A DNA stretch of 64,000 bases from Nonlabens agnitus. GTDB lineage: Bacteria; Bacteroidota; Bacteroidia; Flavobacteriales; Flavobacteriaceae. Below, in pieces: positions 24,316 to 33,295 of this stretch. Where the stretch lies: contig NZ_MQUC01000003.1 in assembly GCF_002994045.1 (NCBI RefSeq), positions 1,092,501 to 1,156,500 of the forward strand. The letters run 5' to 3'. The position numbers and the translations under genes were made by a program. Every line of letters begins with the position of its first letter. Position 1 is the stretch's first letter. The notes under the pieces are model-generated. The model worked only from the letters and a program-made list of their open reading frames with translations, had not been told where the DNA came from and searched no databases.

Positions 24316-25214
24316 TATACTTAAAACTTACTCGATGGCCTAATGTGTTGATGACCATTCTTACTCAGCTGGTCATTATTTATGGCTATTTACCGCAGAC
24401 GCAGGCTTCGTTGGCTTTAGAATCTTGGCAGGTCTTATTATTGCTACTGGCCACCGCTTTGCTAACAGCGAGTGGTAACGTGATCAACGACATTTATGAC
24501 GTTGCTACAGATATGCTCAACAAACCGGAAAAGGTGATCGTGGGCAAACGTATTACTGAAAAAAAAGCCTTCAATTTTTACATCCTATTGACCATCCTTG
24601 CCGTGATTGCTGGATTTGTTTTAGCCAATAGCGTGCACTTACCTAGTCTAGCCGCAATCTTTATCATCGTGTCCTTTGTCCTTTACTTGTATGCGACCTA
24701 CTTAAAGAAAATACTGCTTTTGGGAAATGTGGTAATCTCTGTACTGGTAGCGCTGGTGGTGATTATCACCGCAGTTTTTGAACTGGTTCCCGCAATAACC
24801 GATTTAAATAGAGCTATACAATTAGCTGTATTCCAGCATCTCTTGATATTTGCTCTATTTGCATTTTTAGTAAATCTCCTAAGAGAAAACATCAAGGATT
24901 GCCAAGATGTAAAAGGAGATCACGCCACCGGCAGGAACAGCCTTGCCATAGTTCTGGGCCGATCTAGGGCGTTGAAAGTGTTGTCCGTTTATACCATTAT
25001 CTTGGTATTGGTCATAGGTTATCTGGTTTTTGATCAGCTTTTTGCAGACCGTGTGACCTTGTACTATATCGTGTTTTTAATCATGGCGCCGTTAATGTTT
25101 CTGGGAATCAGACTGTGGACGGCCGTATCCAAAAAAGAATTAGCGACACTTTCAATGGTTTGTAAATTGGTTTTACTCACTGGTATAGTAGGTATCGCCT
25201 TAATCAAATTTTAA
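24312..25214 (+). CDS. UbiA-family prenyltransferase (geranylgeranylglycerol-phosphate geranylgeranyltransferase-like)
   Basis: This is a 300-residue membrane prenyltransferase with about eight helices and both Asp-rich motifs: N-D-I-Y-D-V-A-T-D and the second N-I-K-D-C-Q-D-V-K-G-D. In Bacteroidetes such proteins are usually annotated as digeranylgeranylglyceryl-phosphate synthase-like; the true substrate is not settled. The best start is a TTG at 24312 that overlaps the kdsC stop, since the conserved Y-L-K-L-T-R-W-P-N follows directly and no ATG precedes it. It is co-transcribed with kdsC and maf. Confidence 0.82.
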   Translation: MIYLKLTRWPNVLMTILTQLVIIYGYLPQTQASLALESWQVLLLLLATALLTASGNVINDIYDVATDMLNKPEKVIVGKRITEKKAFNFYILLTILAVIAGFVLANSVHLPSLAAIFIIVSFVLYLYATYLKKILLLGNVVISVLVALVVIITAVFELVPAITDLNRAIQLAVFQHLLIFALFAFLVNLLRENIKDCQDVKGDHATGRNSLAIVLGRSRALKVLSVYTIILVLVIGYLVFDQLFADRVTLYYIVFLIMAPLMFLGIRLWTAVSKKELATLSMVCKLVLLTGIVGIALIKF

Positions 25215-25799
25215 ATGTTACAGGAAAAACTTCAACATATAGACATCATACTTGCCTCACAATCGCCACGCCGGCAAGAATTACTAAAAGGACTGGACAT
25301 TGATTTTAGAATTGAAACCAGGCCTGTCGATGAAGTTTATGAAGATCACTTAAAGGCTGGTGAAATCAGCGCTTTTCTTGCTACGCTCAAGGCAAAAGCA
25401 TTTCAGAATGACGTTAAGGAAAATGAGCTGCTGATAACCAGTGACACCATTGTGTGGTTGGAAAACGAGGCTTTTGGCAAACCAGAAAGCGAACAGCATG
25501 CCAAAGAAATGCTCGCCACCATGAGTGGCAAGATGCATGAAGTGTACACATCGGTCACCTTTACCACAAGTAAAAAACAAGACACTATAACCGATTGTAC
25601 CAAAGTCTATTTTAAAAATCTCACGACTGCTGAAATATCTTACTACGTAGATACCTATCAACCTATGGATCGCGCCGGCGCCTATGGCATACAAGACTGG
25701 ATAGGTTATACTGGAATTGAAAAGTTGGATGGTTGCTATTATAACGTGATGGGGTTACCTTTACCTAAAGTCTATGAATGGCTTTCACAGAATTTCTAA
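25215..25799 (+). CDS. maf: Maf family nucleotide pyrophosphatase
   Basis: A 194-residue Maf/YhdE-type house-cleaning enzyme, which hydrolyses dTTP, UTP or modified nucleotides to monophosphates. The N-terminal A-S-Q-S-P-R-R-Q-E-L-L motif, S-D-T-I-V-W and the G-K-P-E stretch are present, as is D-R-A-G-A-Y-G-I-Q-D near the C-terminus. The start codon follows the previous stop directly, and the lipoprotein gene begins 2 bp after its stop, so all are in one transcript. Confidence 0.93.
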   Translation: MLQEKLQHIDIILASQSPRRQELLKGLDIDFRIETRPVDEVYEDHLKAGEISAFLATLKAKAFQNDVKENELLITSDTIVWLENEAFGKPESEQHAKEMLATMSGKMHEVYTSVTFTTSKKQDTITDCTKVYFKNLTTAEISYYVDTYQPMDRAGAYGIQDWIGYTGIEKLDGCYYNVMGLPLPKVYEWLSQNF

Positions 25800-25801
25800 G
25801 T

Positions 25802-26224
25802 ATGAAAAACAACATCGCCTCTACTCTATTCTTTATGGTTCTTATGTTGGCTACCATGAGCTGTAAAAACGATAAGGACTCTTCCGCAGATGATGTGGTG
25901 GAAGTTCTAGACTGCTCTTCGGTTAAAACGGGTAAGTTCAAGTATGCCAATCCTGCCTACGGCGAGTGGATCATAGATCGCAATGAGACGACCAGTGTGG
26001 AAATTAGCAAAACCGACGATCTCAAGATTTACAGCGATGTCGTCTGGATCACTGATTGTGAATACGAACTACACATCACCGATACCGATAACCTGGATAA
26101 CATGGCCGTGGTTTCCAGCGTCCTGAGAGTTGTCATTACTGATGTGATGGATTATGGCTACAAGTGCATATCCTACACACCAGATGGTCCAGAAGAATTT
26201 GAAATGATTAGGATTGATGGATAA
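25802..26224 (+). CDS. Hypothetical lipoprotein
   Basis: Unknown family. The 140-residue product has a lipoprotein signal with the lipobox at M-S-C-K (Cys21), then an acidic mature domain with several Cys residues and a strongly beta-like pattern. The frame could start earlier (25778), but that would overlap maf; ATG 25802 gives a normal signal peptide. It overlaps the start of the next small membrane protein gene by 8 bp. Role unknown; envelope location inferred. Confidence 0.75.
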   Translation: MKNNIASTLFFMVLMLATMSCKNDKDSSADDVVEVLDCSSVKTGKFKYANPAYGEWIIDRNETTSVEISKTDDLKIYSDVVWITDCEYELHITDTDNLDNMAVVSSVLRVVITDVMDYGYKCISYTPDGPEEFEMIRIDG

Positions 26225-26438
26225 AATTTACAAAGGTTTTGTGGCTGGAAGTATTGCAGCGGCTGTTCTATCACTGCTGTTCTATAGTTCGGAAATAAAT
26301 TTCCAGTATGAATATTTTAACTGGAAAAATTTTGCATGGCTATTTCTACAAACCATTGCACCTTTGATGGTCATGGCTATGTATTATTTGTGGCGAACTT
26401 TGTATAAATTGAAAGATCTTAAAAGTCACGAGGATTAA
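26217..26438 (+). CDS. Small two-helix membrane protein
   Basis: The 73-residue protein has two hydrophobic segments (about residues 6-24 and 40-60) with a Phe/Tyr-rich loop between and a Lys/Asp/Glu tail. Not recognised. ATG 26217 is preferred over the TTG three bases earlier. It overlaps the lipoprotein gene by 8 bp and is the last gene of the run that begins at 23046; a palindrome follows at 26446. Confidence 0.6.
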   Translation: MDKIYKGFVAGSIAAAVLSLLFYSSEINFQYEYFNWKNFAWLFLQTIAPLMVMAMYYLWRTLYKLKDLKSHED

Positions 26439-26445
26439 ATAAATT

Positions 26446-26461
26446 CGCTTTCGCGAAAGCG
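26446..26461. repeat. Dispersed palindrome, intergenic between convergent units
   Basis: A 16-bp perfect palindrome, 8 bp after the small membrane protein gene and 10 bp before the ndk terminator hairpin. Confidence 0.92.
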
Positions 26462-26470
26462 TTGAAACAA

Positions 26471-26502
26471 AAAACCCATCTTGAAATATCAAGATGGGTT
26501 TT
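26471..26502 (-). terminator. ndk terminator (possibly bidirectional)
   Basis: A 14-bp perfect stem (AAAACCCATCTTGA and complement) with a 4-nt loop, followed on the minus strand by T6; the plus side also has T5. Confidence 0.88.
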
Positions 26503-26523
26503 TAATTTTATAAAGAATGTTCT

Positions 26524-26943
26524 CTAGAACATCTCTCTTCCTGCAAAGTGGAATGCTGCCTCAATCGCTGCATTCTCATCACTATCGCTACCGTGTACAG
26601 CATTCTCTCCTACACTTTTGGCAAATAATTTTCTGATGGTTCCATCAGCAGCCTCAGATGGGTTGGTAGCACCTATCAAGGTACGGAAATCTGCTACGGC
26701 ATTTTCTTTCTCTAACACTGCAGCCACAATAGGACCACGAGACATGAATTCTACCAATTCGCCAAAGAATGGACGCTCACTGTGAACGGCATAAAATTCT
26801 TCAGCATCTGCCACAGTCATTTGTGTCAATTTCAAAGCGGCGATCTTAAAACCACTGCTTGTTATTTTTTCTAGTATAGCACCTATGTGTCCATCCTCGA
26901 CAGCATCAGGTTTGATCATTGTAAATGTTCTATTCGTTGCCAT
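26524..26943 (-). CDS. ndk: Nucleoside-diphosphate kinase
   Basis: A full-length 139-residue NDK with [11 protein letters not shown] at the N-terminus and N-A-V-H-G-S-D-S, which carries the phosphorylated His, near the C-terminus. It moves phosphate between nucleoside tri- and diphosphates. It is monocistronic, with an exact -7 box (26967-26974) and a TTG about 21 bp further upstream, the clearest complete promoter in the window, and a strong terminator. Confidence 0.97.
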   Translation of the reverse strand: MATNRTFTMIKPDAVEDGHIGAILEKITSSGFKIAALKLTQMTVADAEEFYAVHSERPFFGELVEFMSRGPIVAAVLEKENAVADFRTLIGATNPSEAADGTIRKLFAKSVGENAVHGSDSDENAAIEAAFHFAGREMF

Positions 26944-26966
26944 TTTTCATTTTTAAAATTGCGGTG

Positions 26967-26974
26967 CAAAAATA
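26967..26974 (-). promoter_or_regulatory. ndk promoter, TAnnTTTG box
   Basis: TATTTTTG on the minus strand, with a TTG 21 bp further upstream (26996-26998), matching the -33/-7 arrangement of Bacteroidetes sigma-ABfr promoters. The box ends 23 bp before the start codon. Confidence 0.65.
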
Positions 26975-27072
26975 CGTCATATAAAAGGCTTTAAACAATG
27001 TATTTAAGCTTTTTTGCCATAGGTACTTCACACATATCTGCTTATCTACCATCGTCAAATGCCTAGAAATCC

Positions 27073-27080
27073 TATTTTTG
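27073..27080 (+). promoter_or_regulatory. TAnnTTTG box of nrnA
   Basis: TATTTTTG ends only 7 bp before the ATG at 27088, so the transcript should have almost no leader. Confidence 0.55.
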
Positions 27081-27087
27081 CAGCCTT

Positions 27088-28113
27088 ATGCAAAAAGAAG
27101 AAATCCAAAAACTGAAGGCCGAATTATCAACGCCACAGAAAATTGTCATTGTACCCCACAAAAGTCCGGACGGTGATGCTGTTGGTTCCATTACCGCGCT
27201 TTATAGTTTTCTCGTTAAACAGAATCATGAGGTAAGCATGATTTCTCCCAACGATTTCCCGTCCTTTCTGTCGTGGTTGACGCATAGCGATAAGATTTTG
27301 AACTATGAGCAGACCAGATCTGAATCTGACGCGCTTATCGCAGCGGCAGATTTCATTTTTATTCTGGATCATAATGCCTTGCATAGAACGGGTGATATGG
27401 AATCACCGCTATCACAATCTAATGCGACCTTTGTGATGATTGATCATCACCAGCAGCCTGATGATTTTGCTACCTATATGTATAGCGACACCAGTATGAG
27501 TAGTACCTGTGAGATGATGTATCACTTTTTGGATAAGATGGATGCCTTGGATCAAATCGATGCTGCCATGGCCACAAGTCTATATACTGGTATTTTGACG
27601 GATACGGGCAGTTTCAAATATAGATCCACAACATCTACGACGCTGCGCGTGGCAGCTAACCTGATAGATAAAGGTGCCGATAGCGAGGCCATCAACCGCA
27701 AGATCTATGACGTGAACACACCATCAAGAATGAAATTATTGGGTGTGGCACTTAACAATCTCACCGTTCTACCTAAATATAGAACTGCCTTTATCACCTT
27801 GACACAACAAGAACTGGACGACAACAATTACCAAAAAGGCGATACTGAAGGCTTCGTTAATTATGCCTTGAGTCTCGACGACGTAGTATTTGCACAGATC
27901 TTTATCGAGAAAAAGGATGAGAGCATCATAAAGACGTCCCTTAGGTCCAAAGGTGATTTTGACGTCAATGAAATGGCCCGAAAACACTGGAATGGCGGCG
28001 GTCACAAGAATGCGGCTGGCGGCAGGTCAGAACTAAGCATGCAAGAAACTAAAGACAAATTAATCCTTATATTGCGCGACTATGAAAAAGCCCTACAGGA
28101 TACTCAAATATAG
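27088..28113 (+). CDS. nrnA: Bifunctional oligoribonuclease / PAP phosphatase NrnA
   Basis: The 341-residue DHH/DHHA1 phosphoesterase has S-P-D-G-D-A-V-G-S (metal-binding), D-H-H-Q-Q-P-D (the DHH motif) and the C-terminal G-G-G-H-K-N-A-A-G-G of DHHA1. NrnA-type enzymes degrade 2-5 nt RNAs or pGpG and dephosphorylate 3'-phosphoadenosine 5'-phosphate. A -7 box stands just before the ATG. The gldI gene starts inside its 3' end, overlapping by 32 bp in another frame, which implies coupled expression. Confidence 0.92.
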   Translation: MQKEEIQKLKAELSTPQKIVIVPHKSPDGDAVGSITALYSFLVKQNHEVSMISPNDFPSFLSWLTHSDKILNYEQTRSESDALIAAADFIFILDHNALHRTGDMESPLSQSNATFVMIDHHQQPDDFATYMYSDTSMSSTCEMMYHFLDKMDALDQIDAAMATSLYTGILTDTGSFKYRSTTSTTLRVAANLIDKGADSEAINRKIYDVNTPSRMKLLGVALNNLTVLPKYRTAFITLTQQELDDNNYQKGDTEGFVNYALSLDDVVFAQIFIEKKDESIIKTSLRSKGDFDVNEMARKHWNGGGHKNAAGGRSELSMQETKDKLILILRDYEKALQDTQI

Positions 28114-28642
28114 TCTCGTACTGACGCTACTTGTCGGGTTTTTGATCAGTTGCAAAAACCTGGAGGCGCGTGAGCCCATCGAGCGTAAAACCAGCACCAA
28201 GACTGATTTCTCCATCGAGCTCAACAAACAAAGAAACGCTGCCGAAGAAGCCTATATAGAAAAACTAATCAAGGCAGATTCTACAGAATTTGTGAGGTCT
28301 TCTAATGGATTTTATTACCGTTTTATTGTCCAGGACAGCATTGCTGGTGACCGTCCAGAATTTGGCGATCGCGTGACTTTTGAATACAACATCGAGACTA
28401 TTGACGGCGAGACCATTTATAGCAAGGAAGAACTCTCACCGGTCACTAAAAGTCTGGAACAGGAATACGGCATCTTCAAAGGCTTGCGTGAAGGTCTTAA
28501 ATTGATGCAGGAAAATGATGAAGTCGTCTTTTATTTCCCGTCGTACACGGCCTATGGTTTCTATGGCGATGAAAAAAGGATAGGCTTGCATACACCTATC
28601 AAAAGCACGGTTAAATTGCTGGAGATTGATAAGAGTAATTAA
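28082..28642 (+). CDS. gldI: Gliding motility-associated peptidyl-prolyl isomerase lipoprotein GldI
   Basis: The 186-residue FKBP-type PPIase carries a lipoprotein signal (lipobox L-I-S-C-K-N, Cys near residue 24). The F-G-D-R-V-T-F-E-Y-N core and the C-terminal A-Y-G-F-Y-G-D of the FKBP fold are visible. GldI is needed for gliding and T9SS function in Flavobacterium johnsoniae, presumably folding secretion components in the periplasm. Position directly after nrnA, overlapping it by 32 bp, is the usual order in Flavobacteria. Confidence 0.85.
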   Translation: MKKPYRILKYSLVLTLLVGFLISCKNLEAREPIERKTSTKTDFSIELNKQRNAAEEAYIEKLIKADSTEFVRSSNGFYYRFIVQDSIAGDRPEFGDRVTFEYNIETIDGETIYSKEELSPVTKSLEQEYGIFKGLREGLKLMQENDEVVFYFPSYTAYGFYGDEKRIGLHTPIKSTVKLLEIDKSN

Positions 28643-28654
28643 TATTAAATTTGT

Positions 28655-28674
28655 TTCGCTTTCGCGAAAGCGAA
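28655..28674. repeat. Dispersed palindrome between gldI and the PPIase gene
   Basis: A 20-bp perfect palindrome, TTCGCTTTCGCGAAAGCGAA. It sits in the 72-bp gap between two same-strand genes. Confidence 0.93.
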
Positions 28675-28714
28675 CTCAACCACAAACCCTATAATTCTAA
28701 TTAAATTTTTGAAA

Positions 28715-29863
28715 ATGAAGAAAATTCACGGCTTACTACTTATTCTAGCCATCATATTAACTGCAGCGTCCTGTAAAAACGAGTATCCAGACATGGAGGA
28801 CGGCATTTATGCAGAATTCCAGACTACCAAAGGAACCATGCTGGCAGAGCTTTATTATGAAGCTGCACCTACTACAGTGGCAAACTTTGTCGCACTTACC
28901 GAAGGTAATCACGAGTACGTACTGGACAGTCTTAAAGGAAAACCTTTCTATGATGGATTGATCTTTCATAGGGTCATTGATAGTTTCATGATCCAAGGTG
29001 GTGACTATACGGGTACAGGTTCTGGTCAAACAGGTTACCAATTTGCTCAAGAAATCGTCGACACTTTAAAGCACGATGAAAAAGGAATTCTTTCCATGGC
29101 AAATGCTGGACCTGGTACTAATGGTAGCCAGTTCTTTATCATGGACGAGCCCAATGCAAATCTGGATGGTGGTTATAACGTTTTTGGTAAAGTAATAGAA
29201 GGACTTGCCGTAATCGACTCCATATCGACGGTAGCGACTAATCCTAGAGACAATCGTCCAGTGGATAGCGTTATAATGAAAAAAGTGAGAATCATTAGAA
29301 AAGGTAAAGAAGCCAAAAAATGGGATGCCGTAAAGACTTTTAAAGAAGGTCAGGAACTTGCAGAACAAGAGCGTATCGCCGCACAAAAACTAGCAGAAGA
29401 CCGTCGCGCGGCAGCACCCGCAAAGCGTGAAGCAAAAGCAAATGAATTTGCTGAGATGAAAGCTAAAGCCAGTAAGTTGCCCAACAGCAGCGTAATGGTA
29501 TATTCCATCGAGAAAGGCAATGGCGGTAAACCAGAAGAAGGAACTAGAGTTTTATTGGAATATTCTGGATTTTTAGAAAACGGTAATCTCTTTGATAGTA
29601 GCAGTATTGAAATAGCTCAAGAATTTGATGCGGTCAACCCTAATAAGGAAAGAGCCAATATGTACAGAGCTATTCCAGTGCAGTACAGCAAGCAAGCGGC
29701 AGCGATTCCTGGTTTTAGAGATGCATTATTATCCATGAATTATGGTGACAAAATCGTAGCCTTTATTCCTGCAGAGTTTGCCTATGGTGAGGCTGGAAAC
29801 GGTCCTATACCACCTAACTCAAACATCATCTTTGAGATGGAACTCATGGAAGCCGATCAATAG
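28715..29863 (+). CDS. Two-domain peptidyl-prolyl isomerase lipoprotein (cyclophilin + FKBP)
   Basis: A 382-residue lipoprotein (lipobox A-A-S-C-K-N, Cys20) that fuses two unrelated PPIase folds. Residues 29-200 are a cyclophilin (F-H-R-V-I-D-S-F-M-I-Q-G-G-D, G-T-N-G-S-Q-F-F-I). A charged Ala/Glu/Lys-rich helical linker (about 205-260) leads to an FKBP domain (V-L-L-E-Y-S-G-F, and P-A-E-F-A-Y-G-E-A-G near the end). It is a periplasmic foldase, next to the FKBP-like GldI. ATG 28715 is preferred to the TTG at 28709. Confidence 0.9.
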   Translation: MKKIHGLLLILAIILTAASCKNEYPDMEDGIYAEFQTTKGTMLAELYYEAAPTTVANFVALTEGNHEYVLDSLKGKPFYDGLIFHRVIDSFMIQGGDYTGTGSGQTGYQFAQEIVDTLKHDEKGILSMANAGPGTNGSQFFIMDEPNANLDGGYNVFGKVIEGLAVIDSISTVATNPRDNRPVDSVIMKKVRIIRKGKEAKKWDAVKTFKEGQELAEQERIAAQKLAEDRRAAAPAKREAKANEFAEMKAKASKLPNSSVMVYSIEKGNGGKPEEGTRVLLEYSGFLENGNLFDSSSIEIAQEFDAVNPNKERANMYRAIPVQYSKQAAAIPGFRDALLSMNYGDKIVAFIPAEFAYGEAGNGPIPPNSNIIFEMELMEADQ

Positions 29864-29885
29864 CCTAAAAAGCTAAATCTATTGT

Positions 29886-29914
29886 AAAAACGCGCCCGAA
29901 AATGGTGCGTTTTT
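29886..29914 (+). terminator. Terminator of the gldI/PPIase unit
   Basis: Stem AAAAACGCGCC / GGTGCGTTTTT (one G-T pair) ending in a run of ten T. Confidence 0.9.
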
Positions 29915-29948
29915 TTTTGCTCTACCATAAACCATTATATTTATCGAC

Positions 29949-30344
29949 ATGAAGGAAATTATATACACTAAGACAGCGCCCAATCCCATAGGACCGTACA
30001 ATCAAGCGGTTTTATGGAGAGGATTGCACCAACATACATTATATACCAGCGGCCAGATTGCCATTGATCCATCTACTGGAAATCTAGATATCAGTGATCT
30101 TGAAAAGGAAACTCATTTAGTGATGAAAAACCTACAAGAAGTCCTTAAAGCTGCTGGAATGAGTTTTGATCACGTGGTCAAGACCAGCATTTTTTTAAGC
30201 GACATGAAAAACTTTGCTATAGTGAATAAGGTGTATGGCAGCTACTTTGATGAAGCCACCGCACCAGCAAGGGAAACAGTAGAAGTGGCAAACTTGCCAA
30301 AGTATGTGAATGTAGAAATTTCAGCTATCGCGATCAATGGATAA
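29949..30344 (+). CDS. ridA: RidA family enamine/imine deaminase
   Basis: A 131-residue YjgF/YER057c/UK114 protein, with P-I-G-P-Y-N-Q-A-V, S-G-Q-I-A-I-D-P and the catalytic Arg in P-A-R-E-T-V-E-V. RidA hydrolyses reactive 2-aminoacrylate-type enamines formed by PLP enzymes, releasing ammonia. It overlaps the nucleoside phosphorylase gene by 8 bp and begins a new operon after the terminator at 29886. Confidence 0.93.
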   Translation: MKEIIYTKTAPNPIGPYNQAVLWRGLHQHTLYTSGQIAIDPSTGNLDISDLEKETHLVMKNLQEVLKAAGMSFDHVVKTSIFLSDMKNFAIVNKVYGSYFDEATAPARETVEVANLPKYVNVEISAIAING

Positions 30345-31215
30345 GACAACCTTTTCTGATTCTGAGTTGATCCTAAATAATGATGGTAGTATTTATCATT
30401 TGAATTTAAGACCTGATCAACTTGCCCATACCATCATCACCGTTGGCGATCCAGAACGTGTTCCTGAAGTCTCCAAGTACTTTGATTTCATTGAGCATAA
30501 AGTAGCCAAAAGAGAATTTCATACACATACTGGAACTTATCAAGGCAAACCTGTCAGTGTCATTTCTACCGGAATAGGAACGGATAATATTGATATCGTG
30601 TTTAATGAATTGGATGCTTTGGTCAATATTGACTTTGAAACTCGACAGATCAAGGAGAATCTCACCTCTCTTGATATCATACGTATAGGTACGACAGGTG
30701 CCGTACAGCCCAATATTCCCATTGATTCATTCCTTCTTTCCCAACGCGGTATAGGCTTTGACAGTTTATTGCACTGGTATGACAATGATATTGAGGATAA
30801 AGAATTTACAGATGCACTTATCAAAGAACTTAAGTTATCTGATGATATGGCTACACCGTATATTGTCCAGTGTAATAGGGAACTTGCAAAACACTTTCAG
30901 ACGATTGAAATGCTAAACGGTACCACGGTTACCAACGTTGGTTTTTACGGTCCACAGTCCCGTAGATTAAGGTTGGCACCATCCAATAAGGAATTAAAGC
31001 AACTCATCTCCAATTTTTCATTTAACGGTCACCAAATTACCAATCTAGAAATGGAAACTTCTGGTATATATGCCATGGCAGCATTGCTGGGACATAGAGC
31101 AGTTTCTTTGAATGCGGTTCTAGCTAATAGAGCTACAGGAGATTTTTCCAAAACGCCCAACAAGACGGTTGATAAGTTGATTCAGTTTACGTTAGATCGC
31201 ATATTAAGTATTTAG
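30337..31215 (+). CDS. Nucleoside phosphorylase (uridine phosphorylase-like)
   Basis: The 292-residue PNP/UDP-family enzyme has G-D-P-E-R-V (phosphate-binding), S-T-G-I-G-T-D-N-I and the M-E-T-S-G-I-Y ribose-binding segment. It cleaves nucleosides with phosphate to free base and ribose 1-phosphate; uridine preference is suggested by family resemblance but not proven. It follows ridA with an 8-bp overlap and is 4 bp before ppk1, so it is in one operon. Confidence 0.87.
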   Translation: MDKTTFSDSELILNNDGSIYHLNLRPDQLAHTIITVGDPERVPEVSKYFDFIEHKVAKREFHTHTGTYQGKPVSVISTGIGTDNIDIVFNELDALVNIDFETRQIKENLTSLDIIRIGTTGAVQPNIPIDSFLLSQRGIGFDSLLHWYDNDIEDKEFTDALIKELKLSDDMATPYIVQCNRELAKHFQTIEMLNGTTVTNVGFYGPQSRRLRLAPSNKELKQLISNFSFNGHQITNLEMETSGIYAMAALLGHRAVSLNAVLANRATGDFSKTPNKTVDKLIQFTLDRILSI

Positions 31216-31219
31216 AAAT

Positions 31220-33295
31220 TTGAGTTCATATAAAACGCTCGTGGAAAAACTAAAGGATTATCCGTATCAGCACAGAGATATCAATTGGCTTAGCTTCAAT
31301 GATCGCGTGCTGCAAGAAGCTGCAGATACTAGCAATCCGCTATATGAACGTTTGAAGTTCATTGCAATTTTTTCTTCCAATCTCGATGAGTATTTTCGGG
31401 TTCGGGTGTCACAACTGCGGCAGCTTAAAAGGGTTGATAAAAGCTTACGCAAAAAACTAGCACTACGGCCATCCAAGTTTGTCAAACAATTACTGCAAAA
31501 GGTTCATGAGCAACAGCAATGGCTAGGTGATATTTTCTTTGACCAAATTGTCCCTGATTTGGCTAAGCACAACATCATTCTTCTTAAAAAAGATGAGCTG
31601 CAGGACAAATTCAAAAAAGAAGCGCTTCATTATTTTGAAAAGAATTTAAAGAGCCTGGTCCATTCAGAATTAGTGGAAGCCAGTAAGCACAGCGATATTT
31701 TCCTAGAGAATCAGCATATCTATCTGCTCGTAACATTTAAGGATGATTCTAAATACGGTATTGTCAAGGTTCCATCAAATGAAGATCAGCGGTTTATTGA
31801 GATCGCTCAAGAAGATGGAAAATTTTACATCTGTTTTCTGGATGATATTATTAAATTGAAGCTCCCACATCTATTTGAAGAAGAAACGATTACAGGTTGC
31901 TATTCGGTCAAGTTGTCTAGAGATGCAGAATTATATCTGGATCAGGAACTTGAAGGCGAACTAGCAGACAAGATTTACGAATCTCTCGCTCAACGTACGG
32001 ATGGTCAACCTACCCGATTCCTTTACGACGAGGCCATGCCTAAAGAGGTGCGGAAGAATATTAGAAAAAGCCTAGGATTAGGCAAAATCGATATGGTGGC
32101 TGGTGGCGCTTATCACAATTTTGATGATTTCTTTGGTTTTCCAGATCCTACCAACAATCCAGAGCTACATGCTCCAGAAATGAAGGTTATTGAGCATTCA
32201 GGATTGCATGGTAAGAATTATTTTGATGTAATTAAGGAAAAGGATCAATTGGTTCACTTTCCGTTCATGTCCTTTGACTATGTTCAAAAATTCATTGATC
32301 AAAGCTCCACAGACGATCAAGTAGAAGAAATCAAAATAAGCTTGTATCGCGTAGCAGATGAAAGTGATCTTACGGATTCGCTCTTGACGGCTCTTAAAAA
32401 TGGAAAAAAAGTGACCGTTTTCGTAGAAGCCAAAGCAAGATTTGATGAGGAAAACAACATCAAATGGGGTCGTATTTTTGAGGAACATGGCGCTCAGGTC
32501 ATCTACAGTTATCCGCGTATTAAGGTCCATAGCAAGGTATTGCTTGTACTGCGCCGTGAGAAAAATAAGCTGAAGCGGTACGCTTACATAGGTACAGGAA
32601 ATTTCAACGCCAAAACCTCAAAGATCTACTGCGACCATGGCTTGTTTACCGCAAATAAACAGGTTACCAAAGATCTATCGCGCGTTTTCAAGGTACTGGA
32701 AGGCAAATTAATTATTCCTAGGGCCAAACATTTGCTCATTTCTCCGTTTACCACAAGAAGAACTTTTGAAGATTTGATTCGCAAGGAAATTGATGCGGCT
32801 AAAGCAGGAAAACCAGCCAAAATCACTGCAAAAATGAATCAGCTGGAAGATCCTGGAATGATCAATCTACTCTATAAAGCCAGTCAAGCTGGAGTTAAAA
32901 TTAGATTGATCGTGCGTGGCTTTTCAAGTCTCATCCCACAATTGGATCAAATAAGTGAGAACATTTACATGACCTCGATTGTAGATCGATATCTGGAGCA
33001 CGGCAGGATTTATAAGTTTCACAATAACGGTGAGCCGCTCATGTTTATGGGCAGTGCAGACTGGATGTCCCGTAATCTGGATCGTCGCATAGAGGTCCTC
33101 GCTCCTATTTACGACGACGATATTTTCAAGGAGCTGGACGAGATTCTTGAAATCCAACTCAATGATAACGTCAAGGCACGCATTCACACGCCTGAAGAAG
33201 ACAATCCTTTTGTAGAGACCGATGAGAATAACATCGTTCGCTCCCAAGAAGAGGTTTATAAATATTTAAAAAACAAACACCAGGCACAAATATGA
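31220..33295 (+). CDS. ppk1: Polyphosphate kinase 1
   Basis: A full-length 691-residue PPK1. The N-terminal I-N-W-L-S-F-N-D-R-V-L-Q-E-A, the phospholipase D-like catalytic domains with V-H-S-K-V-L-L (the autophosphorylated His), and Y-I-G-T-G-N-F-N-A-K-T are clear. It synthesises polyphosphate from ATP at the membrane. A TTG start at 31220 is inferred because no suitable ATG is near; a GTG at 31241 is an alternative. It overlaps the next gene by 4 bp (ATGA). Confidence 0.94.
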   Translation: MSSYKTLVEKLKDYPYQHRDINWLSFNDRVLQEAADTSNPLYERLKFIAIFSSNLDEYFRVRVSQLRQLKRVDKSLRKKLALRPSKFVKQLLQKVHEQQQWLGDIFFDQIVPDLAKHNIILLKKDELQDKFKKEALHYFEKNLKSLVHSELVEASKHSDIFLENQHIYLLVTFKDDSKYGIVKVPSNEDQRFIEIAQEDGKFYICFLDDIIKLKLPHLFEEETITGCYSVKLSRDAELYLDQELEGELADKIYESLAQRTDGQPTRFLYDEAMPKEVRKNIRKSLGLGKIDMVAGGAYHNFDDFFGFPDPTNNPELHAPEMKVIEHSGLHGKNYFDVIKEKDQLVHFPFMSFDYVQKFIDQSSTDDQVEEIKISLYRVADESDLTDSLLTALKNGKKVTVFVEAKARFDEENNIKWGRIFEEHGAQVIYSYPRIKVHSKVLLVLRREKNKLKRYAYIGTGNFNAKTSKIYCDHGLFTANKQVTKDLSRVFKVLEGKLIIPRAKHLLISPFTTRRTFEDLIRKEIDAAKAGKPAKITAKMNQLEDPGMINLLYKASQAGVKIRLIVRGFSSLIPQLDQISENIYMTSIVDRYLEHGRIYKFHNNGEPLMFMGSADWMSRNLDRRIEVLAPIYDDDIFKELDEILEIQLNDNVKARIHTPEEDNPFVETDENNIVRSQEEVYKYLKNKHQAQI

